The notes beneath the pieces were generated by a model. The model did not search any database. It saw nothing but the letters and a program-made list of their open reading frames with translations, and had not been told where the DNA came from. Shown piece after piece: positions 21,847 through 32,540 of a stretch of 64,000 bases of DNA; within the stretch, counting starts at the first letter, position 1, and each line of letters starts with the position of its first letter. The stretch is from contig JACEEZ010019764.1 in the NCBI GenBank assembly GCA_016584305.1, positions 109,501-173,500 on the forward strand, read 5' to 3'. This DNA comes from Chionoecetes opilio (Eukaryota > Arthropoda > Malacostraca > Decapoda > Majidae). The translations under genes were made by a program, and so were the position numbers.

Positions 21847-21857
21847 GGTTTTTTATC
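21847..21857. repeat. Target duplication, right, of RTE-like LINE
   Basis: GGTTTTTTATC, identical to 18178-18188. Confidence 0.8.
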
Positions 21858-21931
21858 CATAGAGTTTATTGTTTGAGTTTGATGCATGACTACATTTCAA
21901 CCCTTGAAGTATACAGACTGCAAATACATTT

Positions 21932-22510
21932 TCATAATCTAATAATAATTTTCAAATAGTGTAATATTAGTGACGGCATGTCGGCATCAGCGGGGAAGGG
22001 AGAGGAAGGGGCAGACCCTTGGGTGATGAGAGGCCACCACTCACTCTCGTTAGCTTGTTCAGAGACCTGTGGCTTTCCTGGTAACGATTTTCGTTGCATG
22101 GTCACTGGACTGGCCAGCCATGTGGACACCGATGATGTCTGGGGTTCGTTCACATCCTCTTCATCGTCGCCTTGAAGGTGGAGGCGACACATAGGGGCCG
22201 ATGCCTTCCGGTAAATATCGTACACCATCTTGCGTGGCGAGGGTACCTCACTCTCCTCACCACTCGACGACGGTTCTGATCATTGCACGTAGTCATGGTC
22301 ATCACAAGAGTCGTCAAAAGAGTCGTCAGAATCAAAGTCACTTAGGCCCGTACCGAGAGTCATGACGGTAGGCGGTAGAACGACGAGCGGCAGACCTTCG
22401 CTAACCATAAGAGGGCTAAAATACCCTGTAATGTTGGAACGAAGAGCAGGGACGCAGTTGGCGGTCAAGGTTGAAGACACGGCTATCCCCGTGTCTTCGC
22501 GCCGACCTTC
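21932..22510 (-). pseudogene. Unidentified acidic protein fragment
   Basis: Two adjoining minus frames (22480-22280 and 22228-21932) separated by a stop read as one low-complexity acidic protein: LSDFDSDDSFDDSCDDHDYV, SSSGEESEVPSP, GDDEEDVNEPQTSS. I do not recognise the family. A stretch around 22345-22400 recurs on the opposite strand at 30330-30385, so this is probably repeat-borne. It could be the acidic N-terminus of a transposase. Confidence 0.3.
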
Positions 22511-22749
22511 GTAGGAAATTCATGATATATTCCTAATCTTGATTAATTAATGGATATTCAAAAATGAAAAGAATATAAGGGAATATTTCTATCGTTTAAA
22601 ACTTGCTACTTTTCCTTCCACGGACAAAGCTGAACTTTTTAAAACAATAACAAGATTCCTGAGAGTTGCAGAGGAAAGAACCAGTCAGCGCAAAACTTCC
22701 AGTCCCTCCTTGCAGTTTTGAAGGCGTTTCTCTCACTTAATAGGTAAGT

Positions 22750-23012
22750 TACACTGTATTTCTCATGGTTTTATTTCTATTCTCGAGTGATTACGTGACT
22801 TAAGCACGGTAAGGCCGAAATACATGCGCAAATTAATTAAGACCAGGGTGTGTTATTGGTGTGCGACGTGTTGACAATATCCAGTCTAAATATTTCAGTT
22901 ACCAGGTAACTGTAACTGTATTTCTCATGGTTTTATTTATTTTCTTGAGTGATTACGTGACTTAAGCACAGTAAGGGCACAGTAAGGCCGCAATACATAC
23001 GCTTATAAGTAA
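22750..23012. repeat. Direct repeat, about 85 bp, two copies
   Basis: CTGTATTTCTCATGGTTTTA through TGATTACGTGACTTAAGCAC occurs at 22752-22832 and again at 22917-23003, with an extra AGTAAGGGCAC in the second copy. Confidence 0.75.
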
Positions 23013-23141
23013 GAGCCAGCTAGAGGACCACCTGTTGACGGTAACATTTCAATTGTTCGTATATTTTACCTACGGGGTATTATTTTACTCATGACATTCA
23101 CACATTTTGATTTATGATTCAATCTCATCATTACAAACGAG

Positions 23142-23395
23142 AACAGGCCTCTATGTACCGTTGGCTGCTATGTACCAGCGGCTGATATGTACCACTGGTG
23201 GCTGCTATGTTCCATCCAAGGCTGCTATGCACCGCGGCTGCTGTGGACCATCAGCGGCTGCTATGGTTAGGTTAGGTATACTTTGTGGTTAAGGTTAGGT
23301 TAGGTATACTTTGTGGTTAAGGTTAAGTTAGGTTAGGTTAGGTTAGGTATACTTTGTGGTTTAGGTTAGGTTAGTTATACTTGTGGGTACATATA
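23142..23395. repeat. GGCTGCTATG and TTAGG tandem tracts
   Basis: 23155-23270 repeats GGCTGCTATGTACCA-like units; 23270-23390 repeats TTAGGTTAGGTATACTTTG. Degenerate interstitial telomere-like DNA. Confidence 0.65.
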
Positions 23396-23519
23396 AGCCA
23401 AAGCATTGGTACAAAGCAGCCGGTACATATCAGCCGACGGTACATAGCAGCTAGGAAGCTTACAAACAACGGTATTATTCTAGTGTTTGCCCATAATCCC
23501 CCCCTTTCCCCAAAACAAG

Positions 23520-23945
23520 CTTGGGGACCTGGGGGGTAGGTACAGTCAGTTCGTATACCAGTTGTTTCGTACACCAAATTTTTTTTTTAATACGAAACTA
23601 TAGTCGTTTCGTACATTCATCTCAGAGTTATTTCGTACATGACAATACATCTACATATTTATCTAACCACTGTAACTTAATATTCACCTCTATGCACTGG
23701 CCGTGTGTCTGCTATATGTATATATATACTGGTCGTCTGTCTGGCTAGCTGAATTCACGCGGTTACAGGGAGTTTCGTACACAAGTTGTTTCGTACCCAG
23801 GTTTTGTTAGTTGTTCCGTACACTGATTTTGAGTTTCTAAGTACAAACCTGGTGTCGTTTTGTAACTCAAGTTCAACTGTGAGGTGAGTGTACGAAACGA
23901 CTATGGTTTCATATAGACTACGAAACAGCTTTAAGTTTTAAGTAT
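23520..23945. repeat. Dispersed GTTTCGTAC repeat
   Basis: Several TTTCGTACA blocks and their complements; the right half is the inverse of 19545-19685. No coding sequence. Confidence 0.55.
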
Positions 23946-24080
23946 CCTGAACGTTCCGTTCTCATCATAAGAATTATTTCTACCCCATTCAACAGCTGTA
24001 TGAAATGAAAAATAACACGTGTGGTTAGGTTACGTAATCAATGCCCAGGTTAGGTTAGTTAACTAGCTGGGGGGGGGTGA
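23946..24080. repeat. Dispersed repeat with AATGCCCAGGTTAGG
   Basis: TATCCTGAACGTTCCGTTCT and AATGCCCAGGTTAGGTTAGT recur at 29135-29290 and partly at 27905-27975. Confidence 0.6.
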
Positions 24081-24360
24081 GGGTGCTGTTCCCTCCAAGT
24101 TATCTACCTAATCTAACCTAACAAAACCTGAACGTAGCCTAACAAAGCTATTGATATATATAAATAAGTGTCAGATGTTTCGTTTCCGCAAATAGATAAC
24201 TACTGCACATTATACGAACCCGAAAATTATAGAGCAAACGTTAGTAGTAAGAGTCCGCCAACTCCTGCGGAATATTAACGCAAATTTGCATTTCAAAGTT
24301 TATAATATCTCCACTAGTACTACATGCTTCAGCAAAAAGTTTTCAGAAGTTTTTCAGAAA

Positions 24361-24604
24361 AATGCCGGGTAGAATCATTAGCGTAGGTTTGCTTTGCACC
24401 AATCAGAAATGAAATAAAAATCAAAAGTTAGGCGCTCGGTGGCATCTCTCCGTAAATCACTTAGTTCCTGTTGAGTTTGACGTCTAAAATTACGACGTTG
24501 AAAAATGCCGGGTAGAATCATCAGCGTAGGTTTGCTTTGCACCAATCAGAAATGAAATAAAAATCAAAAGTTAGGCGCTCGGTGGCATCTCTCCGTAAAT
24601 CACG
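24361..24604. repeat. Direct repeat, about 100 bp, two copies
   Basis: AATGCCGGGTAGAATCATTA through CATCTCTCCGTAAATCAC at 24361-24462 is repeated at 24504-24604 almost unchanged, with 41 bp between. Confidence 0.85.
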
Positions 24605-24675
24605 GTACAAAATAACTAAAAAGCCGAGTGATATATCAGTCAATATTGAAAATGAGAAAGAATATAATGTGTTAA

Positions 24676-24697
24676 CCCCCCCCCCCCCCCCCCCCCC
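24676..24697. repeat. Poly-C tract
   Basis: 22 consecutive cytosines followed by an A-rich run. Confidence 0.9.
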
Positions 24698-24765
24698 AAC
24701 AAAAAAAAATTGGCTGTTTCTCCTTGCACCCTGTTAAGATTTTTGAACATTTACTTTACACTAAA

Positions 24766-25382
24766 TTAATCATGTTGCAAAACATGGTCTGCAACTTTGT
24801 CTACCTCCCCGTCTAAATGTTTAAGGCTAGCAAAAATCCTCTTACTGACATCTACACACAACTTCTTTTTCAGATCGGCAACTTCAATCTCTTTCTCATA
24901 TACTCTCATTTGCTCTTTGTGCTCAATTTTTGTTTGCTCTATAAGCAGCTCATAATACTCATCCTGCTTCCGCCTATAGGAGTCATACTCCATAGCAAAT
25001 CTCCCTCTCTTGGGTTTATTGCCAGAGGATGTAGGTGTAGCAGAAGGGGGTGTTTTGCGTGGAATTTTGTGTTTTGTGTATGTAGCAGCAGCAGATGTAG
25101 AAGGGTGTGGGATGGCAGCAATAAAGGCAGGGTTAGACGTGCTAGGCAGGGGTGCATCAGGGTTGTTAGGCGTGACAGAAGACATGGCAGAAGTAGAGGG
25201 GTGTGGGATGGGTGCAACTTTAGCAGGGACATCATAGTTGGGTGTGCCCGAGAAGAAAGTACCCACAGAGGAAGAAGACGTGCTTGGCAGGGGTGCAAAG
25301 GAATCAGGCATATCCAAGATTTGCGTGCTTAAGACCAGGGGATCATCCAAGGAAGGATGGAGATCATCATCATCTTCCAAAG
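24766..25382 (-). CDS. Myb/SANT gene exon 3
   Basis: Acceptor TTATTCACAG, enters at CTTTGGAAGATG in phase 1, ends with LQHD and stop. Contains the Ser/Pro-rich segment and the coiled coil. Confidence 0.75.
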
Positions 25383-28355
25383 CTGTGAATAAATATTGTC
25401 TTGAAATTTGTACATACATCTACTATCAAATAAGCATTCTATTAGCTCCACTCAACTCCCAATCTTGGCCAAATTAACATGCACCAAAAATGTGTCAATT
25501 AGTATTAAATACCAAGCAAATGTTGTGCTGAAGTGAGGAAACATTCCACAATATGTGCAAAACCAAACTGCAGAGGACATGCATGAGCAGGAACAAATGA
25601 TGGGATGGACTAAAATCAGAAGTGTAAAGAGGAGTGCGTTATATCTTCAGAGAATTACTGAATATTAAGGATAAAATATTTAAATGTGTCACGAATTGTG
25701 TGAATCTTGTGAGTACACTGATCATGATTAATGGCTCAAAATCAACATTCATCTCTGAAATGACATTTTACATAATATATTATCATATGTTTATTGTTTA
25801 GCATGTCTACTAAGCCTTGCAAATCACAATTTATGTAGTGCACTTCCTTTTTACTTCTCTCTGAATACTTGTAATATGTAGATAGATGGAGCCTCTTTTA
25901 CTGAACCAAGCTTGTAGAGGAAAGAATTGAGTGAAAGCAATGAAAACAAGCCATGAAATCTGACCTTACAAGTAATAGTATGGATGATTTTAATGCATTT
26001 TTTACAGTAAGTAAAAGCAATTTCTGTCATTCATACCAGTTTTTCCCCCTTAGAATAGACAACTTTCTCTGCTTTAGTTCCTTTAAGGCTGAATGGCCAA
26101 TCAAGTGAAAATTATTAGCTATGATGTCCCCAAGGATATATTTCCTTCCCCGATCCTTAAGTCACCACATACCTTAATAATCCATGTGCATTAACTATCA
26201 TTGATTGCAATGTTCAACTTTAAATATAAAGGCCGGTTTCCACTAGCATGCTTGTACGGCCGCCGTTGCCGTACACCGCCCAATAATGACGTCACAAAAA
26301 AGTTGACCGCACCGCCGTACAGCTGCCGTACAAAGTTAAAATCAAGTCATCTCTCCCACTCGGTGGTGTCCGCTTGAGCGGATGTGAAAACTGTGCCCGG
26401 TTACCACTACAACCACTCAAGTGGTGATGATGGTGACGTCAATGTTGGGCGGTGTACGGCAACGGCGGCCGTAGAAGCGGGGTAGTGGGAGCCGGCCTTA
26501 AATGTTTAAAACGATCAGATATAATTCAAGTAGATTGGAATGCAGCCTCTCCAACAATAGCAATATTTTGATCTTTTGAATCTTCTACCACTACAATGCA
26601 ATTTCTCAATTAATCATTATAATGGCCACATATGATGAAAATCATATCATAACAAATGTAACGTTTACCTTATAAGTTGGTGGCAACATGTAATAATCAC
26701 GAGTTGAACATCTCACCCAGTAAGTCCCTAAACAGAAACCTCCTCTATTAAACTTACGCTGATTTGGACTAACGACAAAGAACGTGTCGAAAGCCCCTTG
26801 CCCCATCTTTATCTCTCCAGGCATCATCTCAGAGAGGAGGTCATGCTCCTCACTGAAACTTGGTGGGGTAGGGGGTTTGCCACCACCAGTCTGCTTCAGC
26901 AATTTTTTAAACATACTCTCCTCCTTTTTGACACTGTTCCAATAAAAATAAAATAGTTCAATACAATTATCTTAATATAAATGTGACTGGAACATCTACT
27001 CTGCTGTATAAATAGGTTACACAGGTTTGCTGAATAAGTACACAGTTTTGCAATTGCCCTACTGAGAGGTGAACTTCTATAACTCCCAAACCTGGTCCAT
27101 ATTTGCTTAGCCAGTGCTGGGACCAGGGTTGTCTGATTTAAATCAAGTTGATTTGAATCACTGATTTATATCAAATGATTCAAAAATACAAATCACTGAT
27201 TTAAATCCTAACCTTATCATGATTTGAAAACGAGAGGGTAAAGAAGGAAAATTAATCCAATGGGCTTTATGAACACCAATTTTATTTTATTTTATTATCA
27301 GTTTTTATTTGACTTCCTATTGAGAAGTCAAGTACCTGGCACGGATTCGAACTAGGGCCCGCAGATTCGTAGCCAGGCACGCTAGCCACTGCACCACGGA
27401 GGCGACATTAAGGGGGGGAGTGAGCTTGTAAAGTTTGCAGGACGGTAGGACCGCCCACTATATCACACAGCTATATTCATACTATATACGCGCACACGTA
27501 TATTTATAACGATAATAGATATAAATATACAAAGTGGGTATGACTATACTAATGGGTATAAATAAACTAAGGGCCAGCCTAGACTGGCCTTGCAAACGTC
27601 GCGAAAACGTGTTTATAGACACAGGCCTATAGATCTGTCCATCACAGAAATATAAAATATGTAAATTCATCTGTAATTTATATTATATTATTTTTTAATT
27701 CACTTATTCTAACTTTTTTTTGCTATAAATATGCTAAACAATATCCTGTAGTAGTTATATTTCATGTAGAACATTAAATTTTTATTTTTTAAATCGATTC
27801 AAATTAAATAAATCTGATTTAAATCAAATAGATCTGAATTTTTGTTATGAAAAAAAAATTGTAAAACAACTCTAAAACTCTGGGTGTGATCCAGAAGTGA
27901 ATAGTAACATAAGGGGGCTCTGTGTTAGGTAAGGTTATGTAACCAATGCCCAGGTTAGGTTAGTGAACAAGCGGTGGAGTCTGTATCAGGCAGGTAGGAA
28001 AGGTTACGAAAAAAAAAGGGAGTATTGTATTAAGCTGCAGTTTTACCCAAGTAATATATCCCAAAACCACTGCACATGATTGCTCTTTACTGACTAATCA
28101 TTCAATAGTAATGAAAAAATACCTCATTTTGATGCGGCTGTAGCACCTCCTGAGCTGGTCCACAGTCCTTCGGTGAGAATCGGGATTTATGGCTGTGAAG
28201 GCCTTTCTTACCTCTTCCCAGGCATGTGCCTTCTTTCCAATCAAGGCAGGATTGGTAGAGCGATCTTGCAGTACTTTATATTCCCCTACAAGCCTGAGGA
28301 GCTTGACCCTCTGATCTTGAGAGAGCGGTGGTGCCCGTTCCTGCATGCCCTCCAT
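24766..28355 (-). CDS. Myb/SANT-like DNA-binding protein, three exons
   Basis: Joined exons 28355-28123, 26933-26758 and 25382-24766 give 341 codons with agreeing phases. Residues about 10-80 are a Myb/SANT-like (trihelix/MADF-related) domain: RVKLLRLVGEYK, KKAHAWEEVRKAF and TVDQLRRCYSRIK, with the spaced Trp/Leu pattern of this fold. Then comes the VKKEES..QTGGGKPP block usual in this family, a long Pro/Ser-rich disordered part (repeats of PHPSTSA and PLPSTS) with a basic PRKTPPSATPTSSGNKPKRG patch that may be nuclear targeting, and a C-terminal coiled coil (IEHKEQMRVYEKEIEVADLK). The likely role is a nuclear DNA-binding protein; similar proteins are the second product of Harbinger transposons, so a domesticated or transposon origin is possible. 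No Harbinger transposase is nearby. Confidence 0.75.
26230..26498. mobile_element. Harbinger-like MITE in Myb/SANT intron 2
   Basis: Ends AGGCCGGTTTCCACTA and CCGGCCT (reverse AGGCCGGCTCCCACTA), each followed inward by CCGCCGTTGCCGTACACCGC. TAA at 26227-26229 is repeated at 26499-26501, the 3-bp TWA-type duplication of PIF/Harbinger. Noncoding. Confidence 0.65.
26758..26933 (-). CDS. Myb/SANT gene exon 2
   Basis: Acceptor GGAACAG before TGTCAAAAAGG; donor C|GTAAGT, a full consensus. An open frame continues past this donor to 26669 and 26642, but only this donor fits the phase of exon 3. Confidence 0.7.
27124..27875. mobile_element. Repeat with GATTTAAATC ends (copy 1)
   Basis: Starts CAGGGTTGTCTGATTTAAAT and ends in AAATCTGATTTAAATCAAAT then ACAACTCT. 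Its inner part (GGACGGTAGGACCGCCCA, GGGCCAGCCTAGACTGGCC, GCGAAAACGTG) matches the reverse strand of 33163-33420. Possibly hAT-type; boundaries approximate. A tRNA-like SINE is inserted in it. Confidence 0.5.
27325..27405 (-). repeat. tRNA-derived SINE head
   Basis: On the minus strand TGGTGCAGTGGCTAGCG is a pol III A box and GTTCGAATCC a B box, with tRNA-like spacing and a possible acceptor stem (GCCTCCG). The 3' side runs into TTGACTTCTCAATAGG. It lies in a repeat and lacks a clean cloverleaf, so I call it a SINE head or tRNA relic. Confidence 0.5.
27890..28010. repeat. Dispersed repeat with AATGCCCAGGTTAGG
   Basis: CAATGCCCAGGTTAGGTTAG as at 24033-24060; TTAGG-related. Confidence 0.5.
28123..28355 (-). 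CDS. Myb/SANT gene exon 1
   Basis: ATG at 28355 (MEGMQERAPP) to AAAATGAG before the donor GTATTT; ends in phase 2. Holds nearly the whole DNA-binding domain. Confidence 0.75.
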
Positions 28356-28555
28356 TTTTGGTGGTGGTAGTGGTGTTGTGGAGGGAATCCGTTTGAGGCT
28401 GCAAGGATTTCAGGTATATATTTTCCAGTAGTTGGCGGGCTCCACAGGCCTTACAGCTTACAATTGCTATACTATTTTTGGCTCGGTATAATGTGCAACA
28501 GTTATTCACTTGCAGAAATAAAAAATATAACATTATATTCTATATATGATAATAG

Positions 28556-28945
28556 AACATGAGAACATAAGAAAATAAGGAAGCTACAAGAGGCCGTGAG
28601 ACCTACACGAGGTAGTTCCTGTTACTTAACACTACCTACATCCACCTTTCATCCTCATTTGATCATCCATCACTCTATTTGTGAACCAGTTTTTCCCTAC
28701 TTGTTTAAATCTACGCTTTTCCAGCTTGAATCCGTTACTTCTTGTTCTACCCAGGTTACTAGCCGGAAGAATTTTTCCTACCTCTCCTTTATTAAATCCC
28801 TTTATCCACTTAAAAACTTCTATCAGATCGCCACTTACTCTGCATCTCTCGAGCGAGTGTAAATTTAAGCTTTAATCTCTTCTCATAACTAAAGTTACGC
28901 ATCCCTTGAATAATTTTGGTCATCCTTCTCTGCACTGGGTTTGCT
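28556..28945 (-). pseudogene. CR1-like LINE 3' end
   Basis: Minus-strand translation gives VQRRMTKIIQGMRNFSYEKR, then ECRVSGDLIEVFKWIKGF, LGRTRSNGFKLEKRRF and NWFTNRV, the order found at the end of CR1-like ORF2. The 3' end is the ATAAGGAAGCTAC.. block near 28570. This sequence is dispersed in the window (10395-10470, 10912-11025). Confidence 0.7.
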
Positions 28946-29448
28946 GGTTAGGTTACGTTTATGCTTGGTTACGTTAGATTTAGACTATGTTTAGGTTTGG
29001 TTTCGGTTATGTTAGGTTTAGGATAATAAGTTTGAGATTTGTTTTGTTGAGTTATTTAAGTTAAATAAGCAAATATGTTCTACTGCAGTTTAATTAATCT
29101 AATTACAGTTACAACCAATACACGGACGGTGGTTTTAAGTATCCTGAACATTGCGTTCTCATCATAAAGACTATTCATAACAGCTACAACAGCCGACGGA
29201 AATTAAAATTAACATAAGGGGTCTGTGGGGGTGACTCTCCCAGTGTGGTTAGGTGATCAATGCCCAAGTTAGGTTGGTGAAATGACAGGGGGGTCTGTGG
29301 GGGCGCAGTACACCCCGTCATGTCAATAGAAAGTATTGGCCAATAGAAAGTATTGGTTGAAACTGCATATTTACCATATAATGCATTCCAAAGCACGTAG
29401 TCATAATCGTCCTCAACTGATAGATCAGACAATAATTTGCCTACGGTA
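28946..29448. repeat. GTTAGG-rich and dispersed repeat mosaic
   Basis: 28946-29030 is degenerate GGTTACGTT/GGTTAGGTTT; 29135-29290 matches 23946-24080. No gene seen. Confidence 0.5.
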
Positions 29449-29902
29449 GTTGGCGGTGTAGCGATCTGACTAGCTAGCCTTTGCCCGAGTAGCTACACTG
29501 TACAAATACGCGTCACTCGCGGAACTGAAGCACTGCTCCCTGGGTAAATAGTTGTTTGACAATGTATACCAATTGTGATCCTGGGTAAAACATGGTGGAA
29601 GCATTGAATGTAGAGTAGTAATTAAAGTAGAACATAGAACATTTCAAGCGAATGTGCCTTTGTCTAGATCACTATACCCTACCCGTATACTGAAACACTG
29701 CTCCCTGGGGTGAATAGTTGTTTGAAAATGTGTACTGTCAAACAACTATTCACCCAGGGAGCAGTGTTTCAGTATACGGGTAGGGTAGGGTATAGTGATC
29801 TACCCAGGGAGCAGTGTTTCAGTGCCGCGCGTGACGCGTATTGGTGCAGTGTAGCTACTCGGGCAAAGCCTAACTAGTCAGATCGCTACAGCGGCCATCA
29901 AC
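29449..29902. mobile_element. Fold-back element with nested hairpins
   Basis: Outer arms GTAGCGATCTGACTAGCTAG and CTAACTAGTCAGATCGCTAC pair; inner arms at 29667-29737 and 29739-29803 (CACTGCTCCCTGGGTGAATA type) pair almost perfectly. CTCCCTGGGTAAATAGTTG at 29538 is a third related arm. Noncoding. Confidence 0.65.
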
Positions 29903-29944
29903 TCCTGCGGAATATTTACCTTTCAGGATTAATCCTATGTTCCC

Positions 29945-30165
29945 TGGTGATGTCCTATGATGCAATCACAGACGTGGCAGCTGATCTGTCTTCTTCAGGA
30001 AGGCACAGGTGAGGCAGAAGACAGCGTGTTGCCGTGAGGGGAAGACGCCAGCAGGGTGGGCAGGTCAGGGTGTGCCTTTCAGGGCGAGGAGTTGAGAGTA
30101 GAGCACTATACGGTGGGCGTGGAAGCTTGGACACTGCTGCAGCAAGTGTACAGTAATATTCCGTG
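29945..30165 (-). pseudogene. LINE-beta tail fragment
   Basis: Degenerate minus-strand match to the end of LINE-beta (CAFLKKTDQL-like end, LLALK, CPSFHAHR). Same orientation as 17075-17854. Confidence 0.6.
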
Positions 30166-30749
30166 GTTGGGGCGCGCGCGGTTTGTTGACGTTCTTGAAG
30201 AGTCGGCGCTAAAATCCGGATTCCAGTGATACCAACACAGGAACATTGTTGCCAATACACCGCCGCGTGAAACCTCAACCTACCCTCCCTTTCTGTTCAC
30301 TCTCGGTAACGATTTGAAGGTTCTACCGCGACCTTACCTTCGTCGGTACGTCGTCGTTCTACCGCCTACCGTCATGACTCTCGGTACGGGCCTTAGGTTC
30401 TCCCTAAAAACTTCTTCAACCAACTCAAGAGTCTGTCAAAATTCGCTTTATAGGACGAGACATAATAGCGCTCGTGGTGACAAAACATACTGAAACACCA
30501 TCAATCTCTTATCCCTATAGTCACCTACGCACACCTTAGGATTCGTTTTACACCAAACAATTCGAGTAGAGTAGAGTCAATTCGAATCACGAGTCTTCAC
30601 TCGGTTATGACAATTACTCTCCTTGACTCGACTCAACTCGATTCGACTCGACCCGCTTGGTGTAAGTGCAGCCTTATCCACATGCTATACTGTTGCCACA
30701 TCGCTCAAAGAGTACATGTCAGGGGGAGACACATCTTAACTGACAGGCA

Positions 30750-31516
30750 GTGCACTAGCCTGAGGTTGTCTGATTACTTGCTAACTCTAAAGACCATGCT
30801 TACAGGTGGTGTTAAGAATGGTAGAGGGCCACCCAAAACAATGCAAGATGAAAAACTAGAAGAAAAGAAAGCAATGTTTGTAAGAAAAGGAAACACTTTG
30901 TTAATGAAATGGCAAGATAAGAAAGAATTGTGTCTCCTAACCACCAAGTACGGAGTGAATGAGGTGGTGGAAAAAAGTGCAACATACTATGATGGAAAAA
31001 CAGTGTTTTTCAAGAGACCACTACAAGTAGAAATAAATAAACAGAAGATGGGAAGTGTGGAGTATGCGGATCAAATGCTTGAACTGTATGGAGAGTAACA
31101 GAAAAGGCCTAGTTTAGTACAAGAAGTTGGGCCTACATCTCATGTTCAGGATGGCGCTCAACTCATTCATTGCATACCAAGTTGCAAATAGTTGTAGTGA
31201 GGACTTCTTCACATACATTAAAGAGCTTTCAAGGGAGCTTTTACTTGAACATAATCTTGGTGCAGCAGTACTTGCATATGCAAACATACCTCATGTACCT
31301 GCAGAGAAAGTTTTGAGCAGTACGCATCAGTTTGTAGTTCTTGAAGGAGGAAGGAGAAAGCGGTGTAAGGTGTGTTACCCGGCACGCAAGGACACCCGGT
31401 ACCACTGTCCAGGGTGTGAGGGTCTGCCAGGCCTGTGCTCCATGAAGCATTACAGGACCTGGCATGACCAACACTCAAGTTCTCCAAAAGAGGCAGAAGA
31501 AAGTAAAAATGATTGA
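30750..31516 (+). pseudogene. piggyBac-like transposase, C-terminal half, broken
   Basis: Begins with LTLKTMLTGGVKNGRGPP and continues through LLMKWQDKKELCLLTTKYG and MGSVEYADQMLELYG, the block that precedes the last helices of piggyBac transposases. A frameshift near 31095 is followed by a TAG in place of the usual Trp of the RKxLxWYKK motif. The second part has LMFRMALNSFIAYQ and a cysteine-rich zinc domain: CKVCYPARKDTRYHCPGCEG and LCSMKHYRTWH. The N-terminal catalytic half is missing. Dead copy. Confidence 0.75.
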
Positions 31517-31849
31517 CAGAGGTTGTGAGGTAGTGAGGAGGAAAGAAGTAGTCCATCTCTAGAAAAAAAAGATACTTTTGTGTTTGTGATTACTCCTCAC
31601 ACTAAGCCTCCAGGGGTATACTAGATTTTAGTAAATAGTGTGTGGTAAATAGTGTAGATAGTACACACTAGATTTTACATCCAAGGAGACTTCTGAATGT
31701 TTCTTTTTGGCCCCAAAAGGTTTTGCTCACAGATGGCGAGCACAATGAGTGGTTGGGCCAGGCCTCGTAATTGGGTTGTTGATTTTTTTAAATTTAAATC
31801 GATCTTTTTATTTTTTTATTAATTTGATGTTCTATATGAAATCTAACTA

Positions 31850-32198
31850 CAGGAGAACCTCGTTTATCCGGCACCCACGGGGGGGAGCGCATGCCGGATA
31901 ACTCATTTTGCCGATGTTTTGAGAGTTACTCTTATGGAATCCCCCAAAATCCCTTTTTTTTTTTTTTTTTTTTTTTTCCCATGACAAGGAACTGGCCAAG
32001 GGCACAACAAAAATGGGTAACACAAAGGCCGCTTAGTTGCCAGTCCCTATAAAGAAGACAGTCAGAGAATAAAATAAAAAAGTGGGGTGAGCCAATTTAG
32101 TTCGGGAGGTGTCTTGTTACTCTTCTTTTGAAAAGATGTAAGTCATAGGAAAGTGGAAAAACAGAAACAGGAAGAGAGTTCCAGAGTTTATCAGTGGG

Positions 32199-32231
<33 letters not shown>

Positions 32232-32301
32232 CCTGGGTCGATTACTGCCGTTGTTTTGAGGCTGCCGTTGTTTTAAATGCCGGTTAAACGAGGTTCTCCT
32301 G
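31850..32301. mobile_element. TIR family B MITE with LINE-alpha tail
   Basis: Ends CAGGAGAACCTCGTTTATCC and reverse CAGGAGAACCTCGTTTAACC, TA on both sides. Interior is a LINE-alpha 3' end on the minus strand between a poly-T run (31956-31977) and a poly-A run (32202-32230). Confidence 0.85.
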
Positions 32302-32397
32302 TACTAGAGGATATTGTTTAGCATATTTATAACTAAAAAGAGATAGAATAAGTGAATTAAAAATGCATATAACATGAAATACAGATGAATTTACATA

Positions 32398-32486
32398 CAC
32401 ACAAACCTCGATTTCGCGGACCTCGATTTCTCGGATATCGGATTTGCCGGACAAAATCCGAGGTCCGGGGATATGTCAGTCTCGGA

Positions 32487-32540
<54 letters not shown>

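Noticed and set aside
26642..26914. Single-exon protein of 90 codons
   Set aside because: It reads past a consensus GTAAGT donor at 26757; as an exon of the Myb/SANT gene it ends at 26758 in the right phase.
8886..27405. Functional tRNA genes at 8886-8962 and 27325-27405
   Set aside because: A and B boxes are present, but no clean cloverleaf or terminator; repeat context favours SINE heads.
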